DNA of 64,000 nt, from the NCBI RefSeq assembly GCF_009455635.1, contig NZ_QPER01000001.1, positions 1,426,001 to 1,490,000 of the forward strand. Direction: 5' to 3'. The position numbers and the translations under genes are program-made. Every line of letters begins with the position of its first letter. The first letter of the stretch is position 1. Source of the stretch: Paraburkholderia agricolaris (GTDB lineage Bacteria; Pseudomonadota; Gammaproteobacteria; Burkholderiales; Burkholderiaceae). Below, piece by piece: positions 8,544-17,553 of this stretch. Under the pieces are notes generated by a model, which searched no databases, was not told where the DNA came from, and was given only the letters and a program-made list of their open reading frames with translations.

Positions 8544-9860
8544 ATGAGCAACCTCCAGAAGGTCGTCCTCGGCACCCCGCCGAAAGGAGACGACGGCGAT
8601 ACCGTGCGCGTCGCAAATGTAAAGGCGAATGCGAACGTCGATGTGTTGAATGCCCAGGCGACGCTTTCAAGCGCGAAGGACACAATCACTGCGCCGCAAG
8701 CGCTTACGGTCGCAGATCATCTCGGCAAACGCGTGAACATTGCTCTCGCCGGCGATGGTGCCGTAAATCCACCTCCCGCGTCGAAGTGCGCGGCCGACAG
8801 CGTCATTCTGATGCGCAACATCGGTACGACCGTCGTATCCCTGCCCGCTAGCGTCGGTTCGGGCGACACAGTTGCGCTATCGAAGTTGAACCCGGGTGAA
8901 ACCGCCCTGATCGACACGGACGGCATACATGCGTGGACCGTTCTGATGCGCGGGCGGACGAACGGCGATAACGAGACGGTAAACGGTAACTGCGCGGTAG
9001 CGGGCGATGAGACCGTGGGCGGTGCGCTCAACGTGGTCGGTAAAGCTACCGTTGGCGGCACGCTCGCGGTGGGCGACCTGCTAACGGCCGGCGCGGGCGT
9101 TGCGCTTCCGGACGGAACCAGCATAGTCACTGCAGTCACGGCGCCGGTATTCCAGTGCTATCTGTCTCAATCAGGAACCGGTCTTGTCCTGTCGCGTAAG
9201 TCTGGGAGCTATGTGACTATCCAGGGGATAGCCAGGCAGATCCCAGCGGCGGGCGTAACGCTTGCGGCTACTAGTGTCGCGGCGAACACGCTTTATTACA
9301 TCTATGCCTACATGTCCGGCAAGAATATGGCTCTTGAGGCGTCCACTACAGCCCGTGCGGTGGACGCAACCACAGGCGTCGATGTCAAGAGCGGGGATAG
9401 TACGCGCACGCTTGTGGGGATGGTTTACACCACAGCGGCTAATAGTTTTGCAGCGGTCGCCACTGCCGGTCTCTTTACCCCGATCAATTGTCTCAGCTTC
9501 CACAACCGGAAACTAAGGGTGACTAGTGCGATCAATGACAACGGCCAGGCTCAGGTAGATACGGTTTGGCTTTCTGCCATTGTCGCAAACTGGGCAGATG
9601 AACCAATCGAGGCTAGTGCGGTAGGTTCGGGCTCTACGCCTACCTCCGGTAACACCAGCCTGGTCTATATAGCCTACAACGGAAACGGATTAGGTAAGCC
9701 TCAGCGCTATTCCAATATCAATGGTGGTTATTCGTTCCCCGTTGGGTTTGAGGTCGCCTATCCATTAGCAGAGGGTGCTTACGCGTGGCAATTGCGGGGG
9801 CTGAATGACGGTCAATTGTTGACCATGTCTGCAGCTTTTTTTGTGAAGACAAGGGGTTAA
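8544..9860 (+). CDS. Fibre-like tail protein inserted between M and L
   Basis: A 438-residue protein with no lambda counterpart at this position. Residues about 1-190 are low-aromatic, valine/alanine/glycine-rich and repetitive (GDETVGGALNVVGKATVGG type repeats), suggesting a beta-helical shaft. The C-terminal half is a serine/threonine/tyrosine-rich globular region (LYYIYAYMSGKN, SLVYIAYNGNG), like receptor-binding tips. The last 650 bases are visibly more A/T-rich than the neighbouring tail genes, hinting at separate acquisition. It could be a side fibre, a collar or whisker protein, or a host-range cassette. Function is inferred from composition only; no enzymatic motif is seen. Confidence 0.7.
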   Translation: MSNLQKVVLGTPPKGDDGDTVRVANVKANANVDVLNAQATLSSAKDTITAPQALTVADHLGKRVNIALAGDGAVNPPPASKCAADSVILMRNIGTTVVSLPASVGSGDTVALSKLNPGETALIDTDGIHAWTVLMRGRTNGDNETVNGNCAVAGDETVGGALNVVGKATVGGTLAVGDLLTAGAGVALPDGTSIVTAVTAPVFQCYLSQSGTGLVLSRKSGSYVTIQGIARQIPAAGVTLAATSVAANTLYYIYAYMSGKNMALEASTTARAVDATTGVDVKSGDSTRTLVGMVYTTAANSFAAVATAGLFTPINCLSFHNRKLRVTSAINDNGQAQVDTVWLSAIVANWADEPIEASAVGSGSTPTSGNTSLVYIAYNGNGLGKPQRYSNINGGYSFPVGFEVAYPLAEGAYAWQLRGLNDGQLLTMSAAFFVKTRG

Positions 9861-9863
9861 CTT

Positions 9864-10547
9864 GTGACAATCACCGCAGACATTCAGCAGCTAGAACCGG
9901 GCAATATTATCGAGTTGTTCGAGGTTGACTGCACCGCGATCGGTGGCGACATGCTGCGCTTTCATGCGCATTTGCAATCGACCTCGATTTTCTGGCAGGG
10001 CAACGAATACAAGCCGTGGCCGGTTCAGGCGACTGGCTTTGAACATACATCGGACGCACAGCAGCCGTCGCCGAAGCTTATCGTTGGCGACATCAACGGC
10101 ACGATCACAGCGCTTTGCGTCTACCTAGACGATATGGTTGGCGCGAAGGTGACGCGCCGGCGCACTCTCGCGCAATACCTCGATGCCGCGAATTTTGCGG
10201 GGGGGAACCCGACCGCGGACGCCAACGAGAGCATGGCGACAGAGATCTGGTTCATCGAGCAGAAGAGCAACGAGCAGCCGGGCATTCAAGTCGAGTTCAC
10301 ACTCTCATCGCCGACAGATTTCGGTGGACAGCAGGTGCCTGCGCGTCAAATTGCGGGGTTGTGCGGCTTTAAATATCGCGGGCCGGAGTGCGGCTACGTC
10401 GGCATCGCATTTTTCGACAAGAAAGATCAGCCGGTGAGCGACCCTGCGCTCGACCGGTGCAGCCTCAAGACAAGCGGCTGCGAATGCCGCTTCGGCGTGA
10501 ACAATCCGCTCCCATGGGGCGGCTTCCTCAGCGACACCCTTTCCTGA
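9864..10547 (+). CDS. Minor tail protein L
   Basis: A 227-residue gpL-like tail-tip protein starting at GTG 9864. The N-terminal half has the DIQQLEPGNIIELFEVDC segment typical of the family. The C-terminal domain holds a cysteine cluster in GLCGFKYRGPECGY and DRCSLKTSGCECRF; lambda gpL is known to bind an iron-sulfur cluster through C-terminal cysteines, and these are the likely ligands. It ends in NPLPWGGFL, also characteristic. The stop overlaps the next start (TGATG), indicating coupled translation with K. Confidence 0.92.
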   Translation: MTITADIQQLEPGNIIELFEVDCTAIGGDMLRFHAHLQSTSIFWQGNEYKPWPVQATGFEHTSDAQQPSPKLIVGDINGTITALCVYLDDMVGAKVTRRRTLAQYLDAANFAGGNPTADANESMATEIWFIEQKSNEQPGIQVEFTLSSPTDFGGQQVPARQIAGLCGFKYRGPECGYVGIAFFDKKDQPVSDPALDRCSLKTSGCECRFGVNNPLPWGGFLSDTLS

Positions 10548-11290
10548 TGAACGAGCAAATCAAGAACGCGATCGCGGAACACGCGCTCGCGGAATACCCG
10601 CGCGAGTGCTGCGGTCTGCTGGTGCTGAAAGGCGCCCATGAGGTGTATGTGCCGTGCCGGAATATCGCACCGAAGCCGACTGACGATTTCAAGTTGGCGC
10701 CCGAGGATTACGCGCGCGCCGAGGACATGGGCCGGATCGCCGCTGTTGTGCATTCGCACCCGGGAGCATCGGCGCGGCCGAGCGGTGCCGACCGGAAGAT
10801 GTGCGAGCAGAGCGGGATCGACAAATGGGTGATCGTTTCGCTCGGCGTACAGGGCGATGGGTCGATCGCGCTCGATGATTGGTTCGAGTTCGGGCCGACC
10901 GGGTATGTCGCGCCGCTCATCGGCCGCCAGTTCGTGCACGGCGTGCACGACTGCTACGACCTGATTCGCAGCTACTACCAGCTCGAGCGCGGCGTGATGC
11001 TTCCCGATTTTGAACGCCCCGATAACTGGTGGGACGACGGCGTTTCGAATCTCTACCTGGACAATTTCGACAAGGCCGGTTTCGTCGATATGGGGCAGGA
11101 CGCCGAGATCGAAGTGGGCGACGTGCTGCTCATGCAGATCCGGAGCAAGAACGGCGCGCCGAACCACGCCGGCGTCTATCTGGGCGACAACGTGCTGCTG
11201 CATCACATGTATGGGCAGCTTTCCGGCCGCACCGTCTGGGGCGGCATGTGGGCGCATTGCCTGCGAACGGTTCTTAGATACCGGGGATAA
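10547..11290 (+). CDS. Tail assembly protein K: JAMM metallopeptidase fused to NlpC/P60
   Basis: A 247-residue lambda gpK-like protein starting at ATG 10547. The N-terminal half is a Mov34/JAB (JAMM) domain with the upstream glutamate in YPRECCGLLV and the zinc motif HSHPGASARPSGAD. The C-terminal half is an NlpC/P60 cysteine peptidase with the catalytic cysteine in HGVHDCYDLIRSYY and histidine in NHAGVYLG. Such proteins are thought to trim tail proteins and to cut peptidoglycan stems during DNA injection. Both active sites look complete. It lies between L and I as in lambda. Confidence 0.95.
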   Translation: MNEQIKNAIAEHALAEYPRECCGLLVLKGAHEVYVPCRNIAPKPTDDFKLAPEDYARAEDMGRIAAVVHSHPGASARPSGADRKMCEQSGIDKWVIVSLGVQGDGSIALDDWFEFGPTGYVAPLIGRQFVHGVHDCYDLIRSYYQLERGVMLPDFERPDNWWDDGVSNLYLDNFDKAGFVDMGQDAEIEVGDVLLMQIRSKNGAPNHAGVYLGDNVLLHHMYGQLSGRTVWGGMWAHCLRTVLRYRG

Positions 11291-11293
11291 CCA

Positions 11294-11869
11294 ATGAGCG
11301 AAACACTCAGGACCGTACGTCTTTATGGCGTCGCGGGGAATCGGTTCGGCCGTACTCATCGGCTCGCCGTGTCGTCGACGCGGGAGGCAATCCGTGCGCT
11401 TTGCGTCGTGGTGCCGGGATTCGAAAAATTCCTGATGAACGCCAAAGACAACGGGCTGACGTTCGCCGTGTTCATGGGCCGCAAAAACCTCGACGAGAAA
11501 GGGCTTGAGTATCCGGTCGGCGCCGATGAAATCCGCATTGCGCCAGTGCTGGTCGGCAGCAAGAGCGCCGGTCTCTTCCAGACGATTCTCGGCGCCGCGC
11601 TCGTGGTGGTCGGCGTGGTCACCAGCGAATTCGGTGGCGGCGCACTGATCGGCCTCGGCGCGTCACTGGCGCTGGGCGGTGTCATGCAGATGCTGAGCCC
11701 ACAAACGGCGGGACTCGCCGGTACCGGCCCGGATAACGGCACTTCGTATTACTTCAACGGCCCGGTCAACAGCTCCGCTCAGGGGGAGCCGGTACCGCTC
11801 GTCTATGGCCGTATGCGTGTTGGCTCGAAGGTTATCAGCGCGGGCATCTACGCCCAGGATCAAGCCTAA
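11294..11869 (+). CDS. Tail assembly protein I
   Basis: A 191-residue lambda gpI-like protein. The N-terminal half is a ubiquitin-like beta-grasp region (RTVRLYGVAGNRFGRTH), followed by a glycine/alanine/leucine-rich hydrophobic segment about residues 95-140. It ends with the conserved NGTSYYFNGPVNSSAQG and PVPLVYGRMRVGS motifs that mark this family. It is needed for tail-tip assembly with K, L and J. It starts three bases after the K stop and ends two bases before J. Confidence 0.93.
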   Translation: MSETLRTVRLYGVAGNRFGRTHRLAVSSTREAIRALCVVVPGFEKFLMNAKDNGLTFAVFMGRKNLDEKGLEYPVGADEIRIAPVLVGSKSAGLFQTILGAALVVVGVVTSEFGGGALIGLGASLALGGVMQMLSPQTAGLAGTGPDNGTSYYFNGPVNSSAQGEPVPLVYGRMRVGSKVISAGIYAQDQA

Positions 11870-11871
11870 AC

Positions 11872-14800
11872 ATGCGCATTCAGGGTTCGAAAGGTGGTGG
11901 CTCGGGCGGTTCGCCCAGCGAGTCGCCGGATAGCCTGCACTCGATTGCTTATGCGCGGGTGCTTGACCTGGTGTCGGAAGGGCCGATCGCAGGGCTTGTG
12001 AATGGCCTGCAATCCGTCTATCTCGACGACACGCCGATCATCAACGGCGATGGGTCGAGCAACTTCTCGAACTACAGCGTCGACTTTCGGCTCGGCACGC
12101 AGGATCAGACCTATATGTCTGGTTTCCCTGCCGTCGAGAACGAAAATGCCGTAAGCGTGCCGCTGACGTCAGATATGCCGTGGGTGCGGCAGGTCGAGAA
12201 CACGCAGCTCACCGCCGTGCGCATCCGCTTTGGTCTGCCCGCGTTTCAGAAATCGGATTCCTCAAGCGGGAACGTGACAGGCTATCGCGTCGAGTATGCA
12301 ATCGACCTGGCGACTGATGGAGGTTCTTATGCACAGGTAGTGACCGGCGCATTCGATGGCAAGACGACGACGCTCTATGAACGCAGCGTGCGCATCGAGC
12401 TGCCGGCGGCGGTCACCGGCTGGCTCGTGCGCGTGCGCCGCATTACGCCGAATGCCCATAGCTCGCTGATCGCCGACACGATCAACATCGAGGCGATCAC
12501 CGAGATCATCGACCGGAAATTGCGGTACCCGATGAGTGCGCTGTTCGGCCTGTCGTTCGACGCCCGGTCTTTCAGCTCGGTACCGACGCGGGCCTACGAC
12601 ATCAAAGGTCTGCTGATCCGCATCCCGTCGAACTACGATCCGGAGGCGCGCACTTACTCCGGCGCATGGGATGGCACGTTCAAGACCGCATGGTCGAATA
12701 ACCCCGCGTGGATCTTCTATGACCTCGTTCTGAACACACGGTACGGTCTCGGCGCTCGCATTGACGCGTCGATGGTGGACAAGTGGGGGCTGTACGCGAT
12801 TGGACAGTATTGCGACGTGATGGTGTCGGACGGCAAGGGTGGTCAGGAACCGCGCTTCACGTGCAACGCCGTCATTCAGTCGCAAGCCGACGCGTACAAG
12901 GTTCTGCAGGATCTGGCGACGACGTTCCGCGGCATTGCGTATTGGGGGCCCGGCGCCGTGGTCGCGAGTGCCGATATGCCGTCCGATCCGGCATACATCT
13001 ACACGGCGGCGAACGTTGTCGACGGCAAGTTCCAGTATGTCGGCTCGGAACGCAAGACGCGCTACACCATGGCGCTGGTCAGCTGGAATGACCCGGCAAA
13101 CGGCTACAAGCAGGCAGTTGAGCCATACCCCGATGATGATGGAATCGCGCGTTACGGAATTGTCAAAGCGCAGATCACCGCATTCGGCACGACGTCGCAA
13201 GGGCAGGCGCACCGGCTCGGCATGTGGACGTGCCTGACCAGCCGATACGAGACGGCCACAATTTCGTTTCAGATCGGACTCGACGGCACGCGGTGCGCCC
13301 CTGGTCAGGTGATCGCGGTCGCGGACCCGGCGAAGGCCGGTAAGCGGATGGGCGGCCGCATGCGGGCGGTCAACGGTCGAAATATCACTCTCGACAAGGC
13401 GCCGACCGTCGCTGCGGGCGATTCGTTGACGGTGATTCTGCCGACGGGCGTCGCTCAGAAACGGACGGTATCAGGCGTGGCCGGCGACACAGTGACTGTG
13501 TCGGCCGCGTTTGATACGACGCCCGTGCCGGGTGCGGTCTGGATGATCGAGAGCGCCGACCTTGCATCGCAACTCTTCCGCGTGATCAGCGTGCAGGAGG
13601 GCGACGACAACGGACAAATCACCTACACCGTCAACGCCACGCAGTACGAGCCGGGCAAGTATGCGGCCATCGATAGCGGCGCGGCCATCCAGGTTCGACC
13701 GGTCACCGTCGTGCCGCCATCGGTGCAGCCGCCGCCTACCGGCGTCGCGGTCTCGACGTACTCGGTGATCGATCAGGGCATTTCCAAGACCGTGATGGTC
13801 ATCGCGTGGAATTCCGCCGACAAGGCTGTCTCGTATCTGCCTGAGTGGAGAAAGGACAACGGCGAGTGGGTGACCATGAACGCCGTCGGCGGCCTGCAGG
13901 CGGAGGTCATCGGCATCTATCAGGGTACGTATCTCGCGCGCGTGCGCGCCGTGAATGCGATGGGCGTCACGTCGATCCCCGCCTATGGTGTAGATACGAC
14001 GCTGACCGGCAAGACGAGCCCGCCGCCACAGGTCACGTCGCTCACAACCGAATCGATCGTGTTCGGGATCAATCTGAAGTGGACGTTTCCGGCAGACGGT
14101 TCCGCCGGCGACACGCAGCGCACGGAGATCTGGTACAGCCGCACGAGCGTGCTCGCTGACGCTATCAAGTTTTCGGATTTCGCGTATCCGCAAGCTTCGA
14201 CGTCGTATCAAGGGCTGGCGGCCGGCCAGTCGTTTTTCTTCTGGGCTCGTCTGGTCGACACATCCGGGAACATCGGCCCGTGGTATCCGGCCGGCGCCGG
14301 CGTGAATGGGCAGAGCAGCAGCGACCAAAGCGACTACGAAGCTTACTTCGCGGGAAGAATCACGCAGTCCGCGCTTGGCGGCGATCTGCTCACCGCGATC
14401 GACGCGATTACCCCGCCAATGGCCGGCCAGGCCGATATATACGCTGGCGACGATACGTCGTATGCGGGTGTCTGGTCCTTGCAGTCTGCAACCCAGGAAG
14501 GCGACCTCGCGCTGGCGCAGCGCACCGACACCGTCGCCGCACAGCTCAAGACGGCTACCGACACGCTGAACGCGGCCGTACAGACCGAGACCAGGGCTCG
14601 CGTCGATGCCGACAGCGCGCAGGCAAAGCAGATCACCACTGTGCAGGCGCAGGCAAACGCCAACACTGCAGCGGTGCAGACCGTCGCGAGTTCGTATGCG
14701 GATCTGAACGGGCGCGTCGCCGCGTCTTACCAGATCAAGACGCAGATCACGGCGAACGGTCGCACCTACATCGCCGGGGTCGGCGTTGGTGTGGACAACA

Positions 14801-15144
14801 GCAGCGGCGTCGTCGAATCGCAGGTACTTCTTTCCGCGAGCCGCGTGGCGATCATTGACCCCAATGGAAACGCGGTGACGGCGCCATTCGTCGTGCAGGG
14901 CGGCCAGGTGTTCATGAGCCAGGCGCTTATTGGTACCGGCTGGATTCAGAACGCGATGATCGGCGACGTGATTCAGTCGACGGCGGTCGGCGCGAACGGT
15001 CAGCCGCGATGGATCTTGAACAAAAACGGCTCGCTCACGCTCAACGGGGCGAATGGTGGCAGCGGCTACATGACGCTGAACGATTCGACGTTGCTCGTCT
15101 ACGACAACAACGGGACGCTGCGCGTTCGACTGGGGCTCTGGTAA
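11872..15144 (+). CDS. Host specificity protein J (central tail fibre/tip)
   Basis: A 1090-residue lambda gpJ-like tip protein that contacts the receptor. The start (RIQGSKGGG, then YARVLDLVSEGPIAGLVNG) and the segment around SALFGLSFDARSF are diagnostic. Domains in order: tip-attachment region to about residue 600, fibronectin-type III-like repeats about 610-800 (VAWNSADKAVSY-like strands), then a coiled-coil/DUF1983-like stretch rich in Q/A/T (about 880-950). A short C-terminal tip domain ends LLVYDNNGTLRVRLGLW. That last segment recurs in the next two ORFs, suggesting exchangeable tip modules. The stop overlaps the next ATG. Confidence 0.95.
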   Translation: MRIQGSKGGGSGGSPSESPDSLHSIAYARVLDLVSEGPIAGLVNGLQSVYLDDTPIINGDGSSNFSNYSVDFRLGTQDQTYMSGFPAVENENAVSVPLTSDMPWVRQVENTQLTAVRIRFGLPAFQKSDSSSGNVTGYRVEYAIDLATDGGSYAQVVTGAFDGKTTTLYERSVRIELPAAVTGWLVRVRRITPNAHSSLIADTINIEAITEIIDRKLRYPMSALFGLSFDARSFSSVPTRAYDIKGLLIRIPSNYDPEARTYSGAWDGTFKTAWSNNPAWIFYDLVLNTRYGLGARIDASMVDKWGLYAIGQYCDVMVSDGKGGQEPRFTCNAVIQSQADAYKVLQDLATTFRGIAYWGPGAVVASADMPSDPAYIYTAANVVDGKFQYVGSERKTRYTMALVSWNDPANGYKQAVEPYPDDDGIARYGIVKAQITAFGTTSQGQAHRLGMWTCLTSRYETATISFQIGLDGTRCAPGQVIAVADPAKAGKRMGGRMRAVNGRNITLDKAPTVAAGDSLTVILPTGVAQKRTVSGVAGDTVTVSAAFDTTPVPGAVWMIESADLASQLFRVISVQEGDDNGQITYTVNATQYEPGKYAAIDSGAAIQVRPVTVVPPSVQPPPTGVAVSTYSVIDQGISKTVMVIAWNSADKAVSYLPEWRKDNGEWVTMNAVGGLQAEVIGIYQGTYLARVRAVNAMGVTSIPAYGVDTTLTGKTSPPPQVTSLTTESIVFGINLKWTFPADGSAGDTQRTEIWYSRTSVLADAIKFSDFAYPQASTSYQGLAAGQSFFFWARLVDTSGNIGPWYPAGAGVNGQSSSDQSDYEAYFAGRITQSALGGDLLTAIDAITPPMAGQADIYAGDDTSYAGVWSLQSATQEGDLALAQRTDTVAAQLKTATDTLNAAVQTETRARVDADSAQAKQITTVQAQANANTAAVQTVASSYADLNGRVAASYQIKTQITANGRTYIAGVGVGVDNSSGVVESQVLLSASRVAIIDPNGNAVTAPFVVQGGQVFMSQALIGTGWIQNAMIGDVIQSTAVGANGQPRWILNKNGSLTLNGANGGSGYMTLNDSTLLVYDNNGTLRVRLGLW

Positions 15145-15455
15145 TGGCGACGGGGCTGCAGATTTGGGATGCGTCGGGAAACCTTGTTCTCGACGCATCG
15201 TATCGCGTGATGAGGGTTATCAACTACGCATACCTCAACGGCGGTGGTGGGAGCGTGACTGACGGGAGGTTTTCCCAGGGCGGATGGGTTTCCTTCCAGC
15301 CGGAGAAATCTAACGGCGACGGTTATTTGGATCACGGTGTCATTTTCCCCGTCTTCTCGTTTAATGGGAGCGTTCTTTCATGGAGTTACCCGCCTCCCCG
15401 TAGCGGCTCTTATGAAACATTTGCAAGTGGCTTTCTCTTCTACGGATCGTACTAA
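15144..15455 (+). CDS. Small tail-tip protein with GLQIWD module
   Basis: A 103-residue protein. The start at ATG 15144 overlaps the J stop (TAATG), which is why I prefer it to the longer in-frame start inside J. It opens with GLQIWDASGNLVLD, a version of the motif seen at the end of J and twice in the next protein. The rest is glycine/serine/tyrosine-rich with no charged core, like a small beta-sandwich tip domain. It ends with an overlap into the next gene. Probably part of the receptor-recognition apparatus; exact function unknown. Confidence 0.78.
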   Translation: MATGLQIWDASGNLVLDASYRVMRVINYAYLNGGGGSVTDGRFSQGGWVSFQPEKSNGDGYLDHGVIFPVFSFNGSVLSWSYPPPRSGSYETFASGFLFYGSY

Positions 15456-16201
15456 TGACCGCTGGCTTTCAAGCATGGACAGATAGTGGTTTGGTGCAGA
15501 TAGATGGGCTCACGCAGAACTATGCGCTTCGGCAGAAGATCGTCGTGACGACCGGGCCCGGCAGCATTAATGCCGGCAAGGCGAACAGCGGAAACATGTA
15601 TCAGTTCTCGGCCAACGTCGCGACACTTTCAATTGCTGCAGTTGCGCCGCTAATCGCAATTTATTGCTCGGCCGCGAACGCAACAATACTGAAATGCTGG
15701 AGCGTTGGAGTCAATTCCTGGAGCGTGCAGGTGTGGTCGAGTGTGGCGACCACGGTGGAAGTGTTTGTGTTTGACCAGTCGGCCGCGGCCGCGCCTTCGG
15801 GTGCCGGATATGGCCTGCAGGTGTTTGATGGAAACGGGACACTCATAGCCGATGCTCGGCAGCGCCTCGCTCGCGTTCTCGGCGTTGAGACCGGAAACAT
15901 TCACGACGCCCCGGGAACAGGATGGGGGCAGTGGGGGCATATTGATTCCCGAGACTATTCGTTCTCGTACGGAGTTTCCAAGGTTGGGGTTGCCGCTATA
16001 CAGAACGCCATGCAGTCATTTCCGACCGGCGGTAACAACAACGGTTGGTACAACCTCAGCGGCTTCAATACCGCGGGGGGCACTGTCGTTCACCACTATG
16101 GCTATTACCAGGTCGGCAATACCTCGCACCCCTCGAATGATGCCGGCTATGGGACGGCATTCGACTGGCGATTTATGGCAATCGATCTTAGTAATCTTTG
16201 A
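15455..16201 (+). CDS. Putative receptor-recognition tail protein with two GLQ-type modules
   Basis: A 248-residue protein that starts in an ATG overlapping the previous stop. It contains two copies of the local module: GFQAWTDSGLVQIDG at residues 4-18 and GLQVFDGNGTLIADA near 112-126. The C-terminal part is rich in G, N, Y and W (FPTGGNNNGWYNLSGF, HHYGYYQVGNTS), typical of phage carbohydrate- or protein-binding tips. It is the last gene of the tail block; a promoter and cargo gene follow. No homologue can be named from sequence alone. Confidence 0.78.
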   Translation: MTAGFQAWTDSGLVQIDGLTQNYALRQKIVVTTGPGSINAGKANSGNMYQFSANVATLSIAAVAPLIAIYCSAANATILKCWSVGVNSWSVQVWSSVATTVEVFVFDQSAAAAPSGAGYGLQVFDGNGTLIADARQRLARVLGVETGNIHDAPGTGWGQWGHIDSRDYSFSYGVSKVGVAAIQNAMQSFPTGGNNNGWYNLSGFNTAGGTVVHHYGYYQVGNTSHPSNDAGYGTAFDWRFMAIDLSNL

Positions 16202-16227
16202 TAGCAAATCGTAATTTCGTGTAAACT
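16198..16227 (+). promoter_or_regulatory. Sigma-70-like promoter for the prophage lipoprotein gene
   Basis: TTGATA (16198-16203) and TAAACT (16222-16227) with 18-base spacing, in an AT-rich gap of 74 bases between the tail block and the lipoprotein gene. It overlaps the end of the tail gene. Predicted by eye only. Confidence 0.5.
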
Positions 16228-16275
16228 TTTTTCGCTGCGCGATGGGTCTCACAAAACAACTAAACCGAGAAAACA

Positions 16276-17109
16276 ATGATCAAAACAATCTTGACTTGCA
16301 TTTTCGCTGCGCTGTGTGTGGCCGCATGCGGCGGAGGCGGGGGCGGTGATAATGTTCAGCCCGCATCAAAATCCCTGACTATCTCCATGTACGGTCAGCC
16401 GCTCGTATCGAGCGCACCTGCCGTGGCTCATGCGCAATTGAGCGCAGTCTCCAAGGTTGACGCGGCGCAGTCCGCATCTGGCGCTTCGGATGTCCAGGCG
16501 ACAGTTCAGACCCTGCAAGACGCGTTGGCTGCACGCGGCGTGACCGCCAACATCTCGGCCAAAGTGATGGACGGCACGACCTTGCATCAGATCGTAATGG
16601 GCGAGAACAACGGCCTACCGCCGACGCCAGATCAGTTCAAGACCGATCCGAGTGAATGGATGATCGTGAATTTTCAGCTTGACGATATGGTAACGCCCGC
16701 CACCGATCCAGCGCAGCAGGCGGCGATGGATCAATTCGCACAAGACTTGACGGTCTTTTCGAAACGCGCGGCCGTAGCCGGAAAAGCTGTATTTGCTGTG
16801 GTGCCGATCCAGACGTGTGACAGTCGCTATTCGGCCGCAATCGGATTGGATGTTGCGGTTTCCAGGGCGTCGAACGACGGGGCTCCGGTCCAGATCATCG
16901 GGCAGATTCCATTGACGATCTCGTTTGACACGTCGGGGAAGGCGGTTCCATCGCCTGATTTGGCCCACCTGGGTAGCGATTGCCGCTCTCCGGACGCGTA
17001 TCTACAGAATCTCCGGGTTCAGGCGATTGCCGATTCGATTGCTGCTGGCTACAAGGACGCAGCTGCAGCAGCCAGCCCGACAAGCGGCGCCTCAGCAGCA
17101 GGGAAATAA
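16276..17109 (+). CDS. Prophage-encoded lipoprotein (candidate lysogenic-conversion gene)
   Basis: A 277-residue secreted lipoprotein. The N-terminus is a classical signal with a lipobox V15-A16-A17-C18 followed by a glycine-rich linker (GGGGGGD). The mature part has an Ala/Ser/Gln-rich helical region, a central globular domain (EWMIVNFQLDDMVTPA) and a paired-cysteine segment (CDSRYSAAI, GSDCRSPDAY). The tail is Ala/Ser-rich. It sits between the tail and lysis blocks with its own promoter and a perfect terminator, the layout of a moron expressed from the lysogen. A surface role such as superinfection exclusion or host-surface change is inference; no known family was recognised. Confidence 0.8.
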   Translation: MIKTILTCIFAALCVAACGGGGGGDNVQPASKSLTISMYGQPLVSSAPAVAHAQLSAVSKVDAAQSASGASDVQATVQTLQDALAARGVTANISAKVMDGTTLHQIVMGENNGLPPTPDQFKTDPSEWMIVNFQLDDMVTPATDPAQQAAMDQFAQDLTVFSKRAAVAGKAVFAVVPIQTCDSRYSAAIGLDVAVSRASNDGAPVQIIGQIPLTISFDTSGKAVPSPDLAHLGSDCRSPDAYLQNLRVQAIADSIAAGYKDAAAAASPTSGASAAGK

Positions 17110-17127
17110 AACCCAAGCCCGACCAAG

Positions 17128-17155
17128 AAAGCCAGCCTAGCCGCTGGCTTTTTTT
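17128..17155 (+). terminator. Rho-independent terminator after the lipoprotein gene
   Basis: AAAGCCAGC (17128-17136) pairs perfectly with GCTGGCTTT (17143-17151) around a 6-base loop, followed by T residues to 17155. Confidence 0.88.
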
Positions 17156-17190
17156 ATGCCCATCGACCTAAGCAATCCGCAGGAGAACAC

Positions 17191-17505
17191 ATGCCGCTTC
17201 AAAAGGATTATCTGACGCCGGCTACCGGCGCCACAGCCAGCTATCACGTTGCTCAGCTCGTGACCCTCGACAAGGTGGGGCAGAACACGTCAGCGATGGT
17301 CTCTTCATTCTTGAGTGCGGACATGAAGGCGGCCGGCAAGGTACCGTTGTATTCGCAGCAGATCGTTGTCGACGGGCTACCCCCGGATGGGCAAGACGCC
17401 TTTGCCTATGCAGAAGCGCAGCTTGCCGCCGCAGCCCCGGCCGACGACCGCACTCCGACATACACCAATCGATATGTGTTCGCCGGCGCGGAGATCGTCG
17501 AGTAA
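17191..17505 (+). CDS. Small phage protein of unknown function
   Basis: A 104-residue soluble protein (MPLQKDYLTPATGATASYHV) preceded by an AGGAG ribosome site. Composition is balanced with alternating hydrophobic strands (ASYHVAQLVTLDKV) and an alanine-rich helix (AFAYAEAQLAAAAPADD), like small phage beta-rich proteins next to tail genes. It is flanked by intrinsic terminators on both sides, so it may be separately expressed or read through from the late promoter. No function assigned. Confidence 0.72.
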   Translation: MPLQKDYLTPATGATASYHVAQLVTLDKVGQNTSAMVSSFLSADMKAAGKVPLYSQQIVVDGLPPDGQDAFAYAEAQLAAAAPADDRTPTYTNRYVFAGAEIVE

Positions 17506-17526
17506 GAGACACAGCGAGAGCAGGAC

Positions 17527-17549
17527 GCCGGCCCTAGGGCTGGCTTTTT
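17527..17549 (+). terminator. Intrinsic terminator, first of a tandem pair
   Basis: GCCGGCCC (17527-17534) pairs with GGGCTGGC (17537-17544) with one G-U pair, followed by five T. The tiny two-base gap means the real loop opens the closing pairs. Confidence 0.65.
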
Positions 17550-17553
17550 ATTG

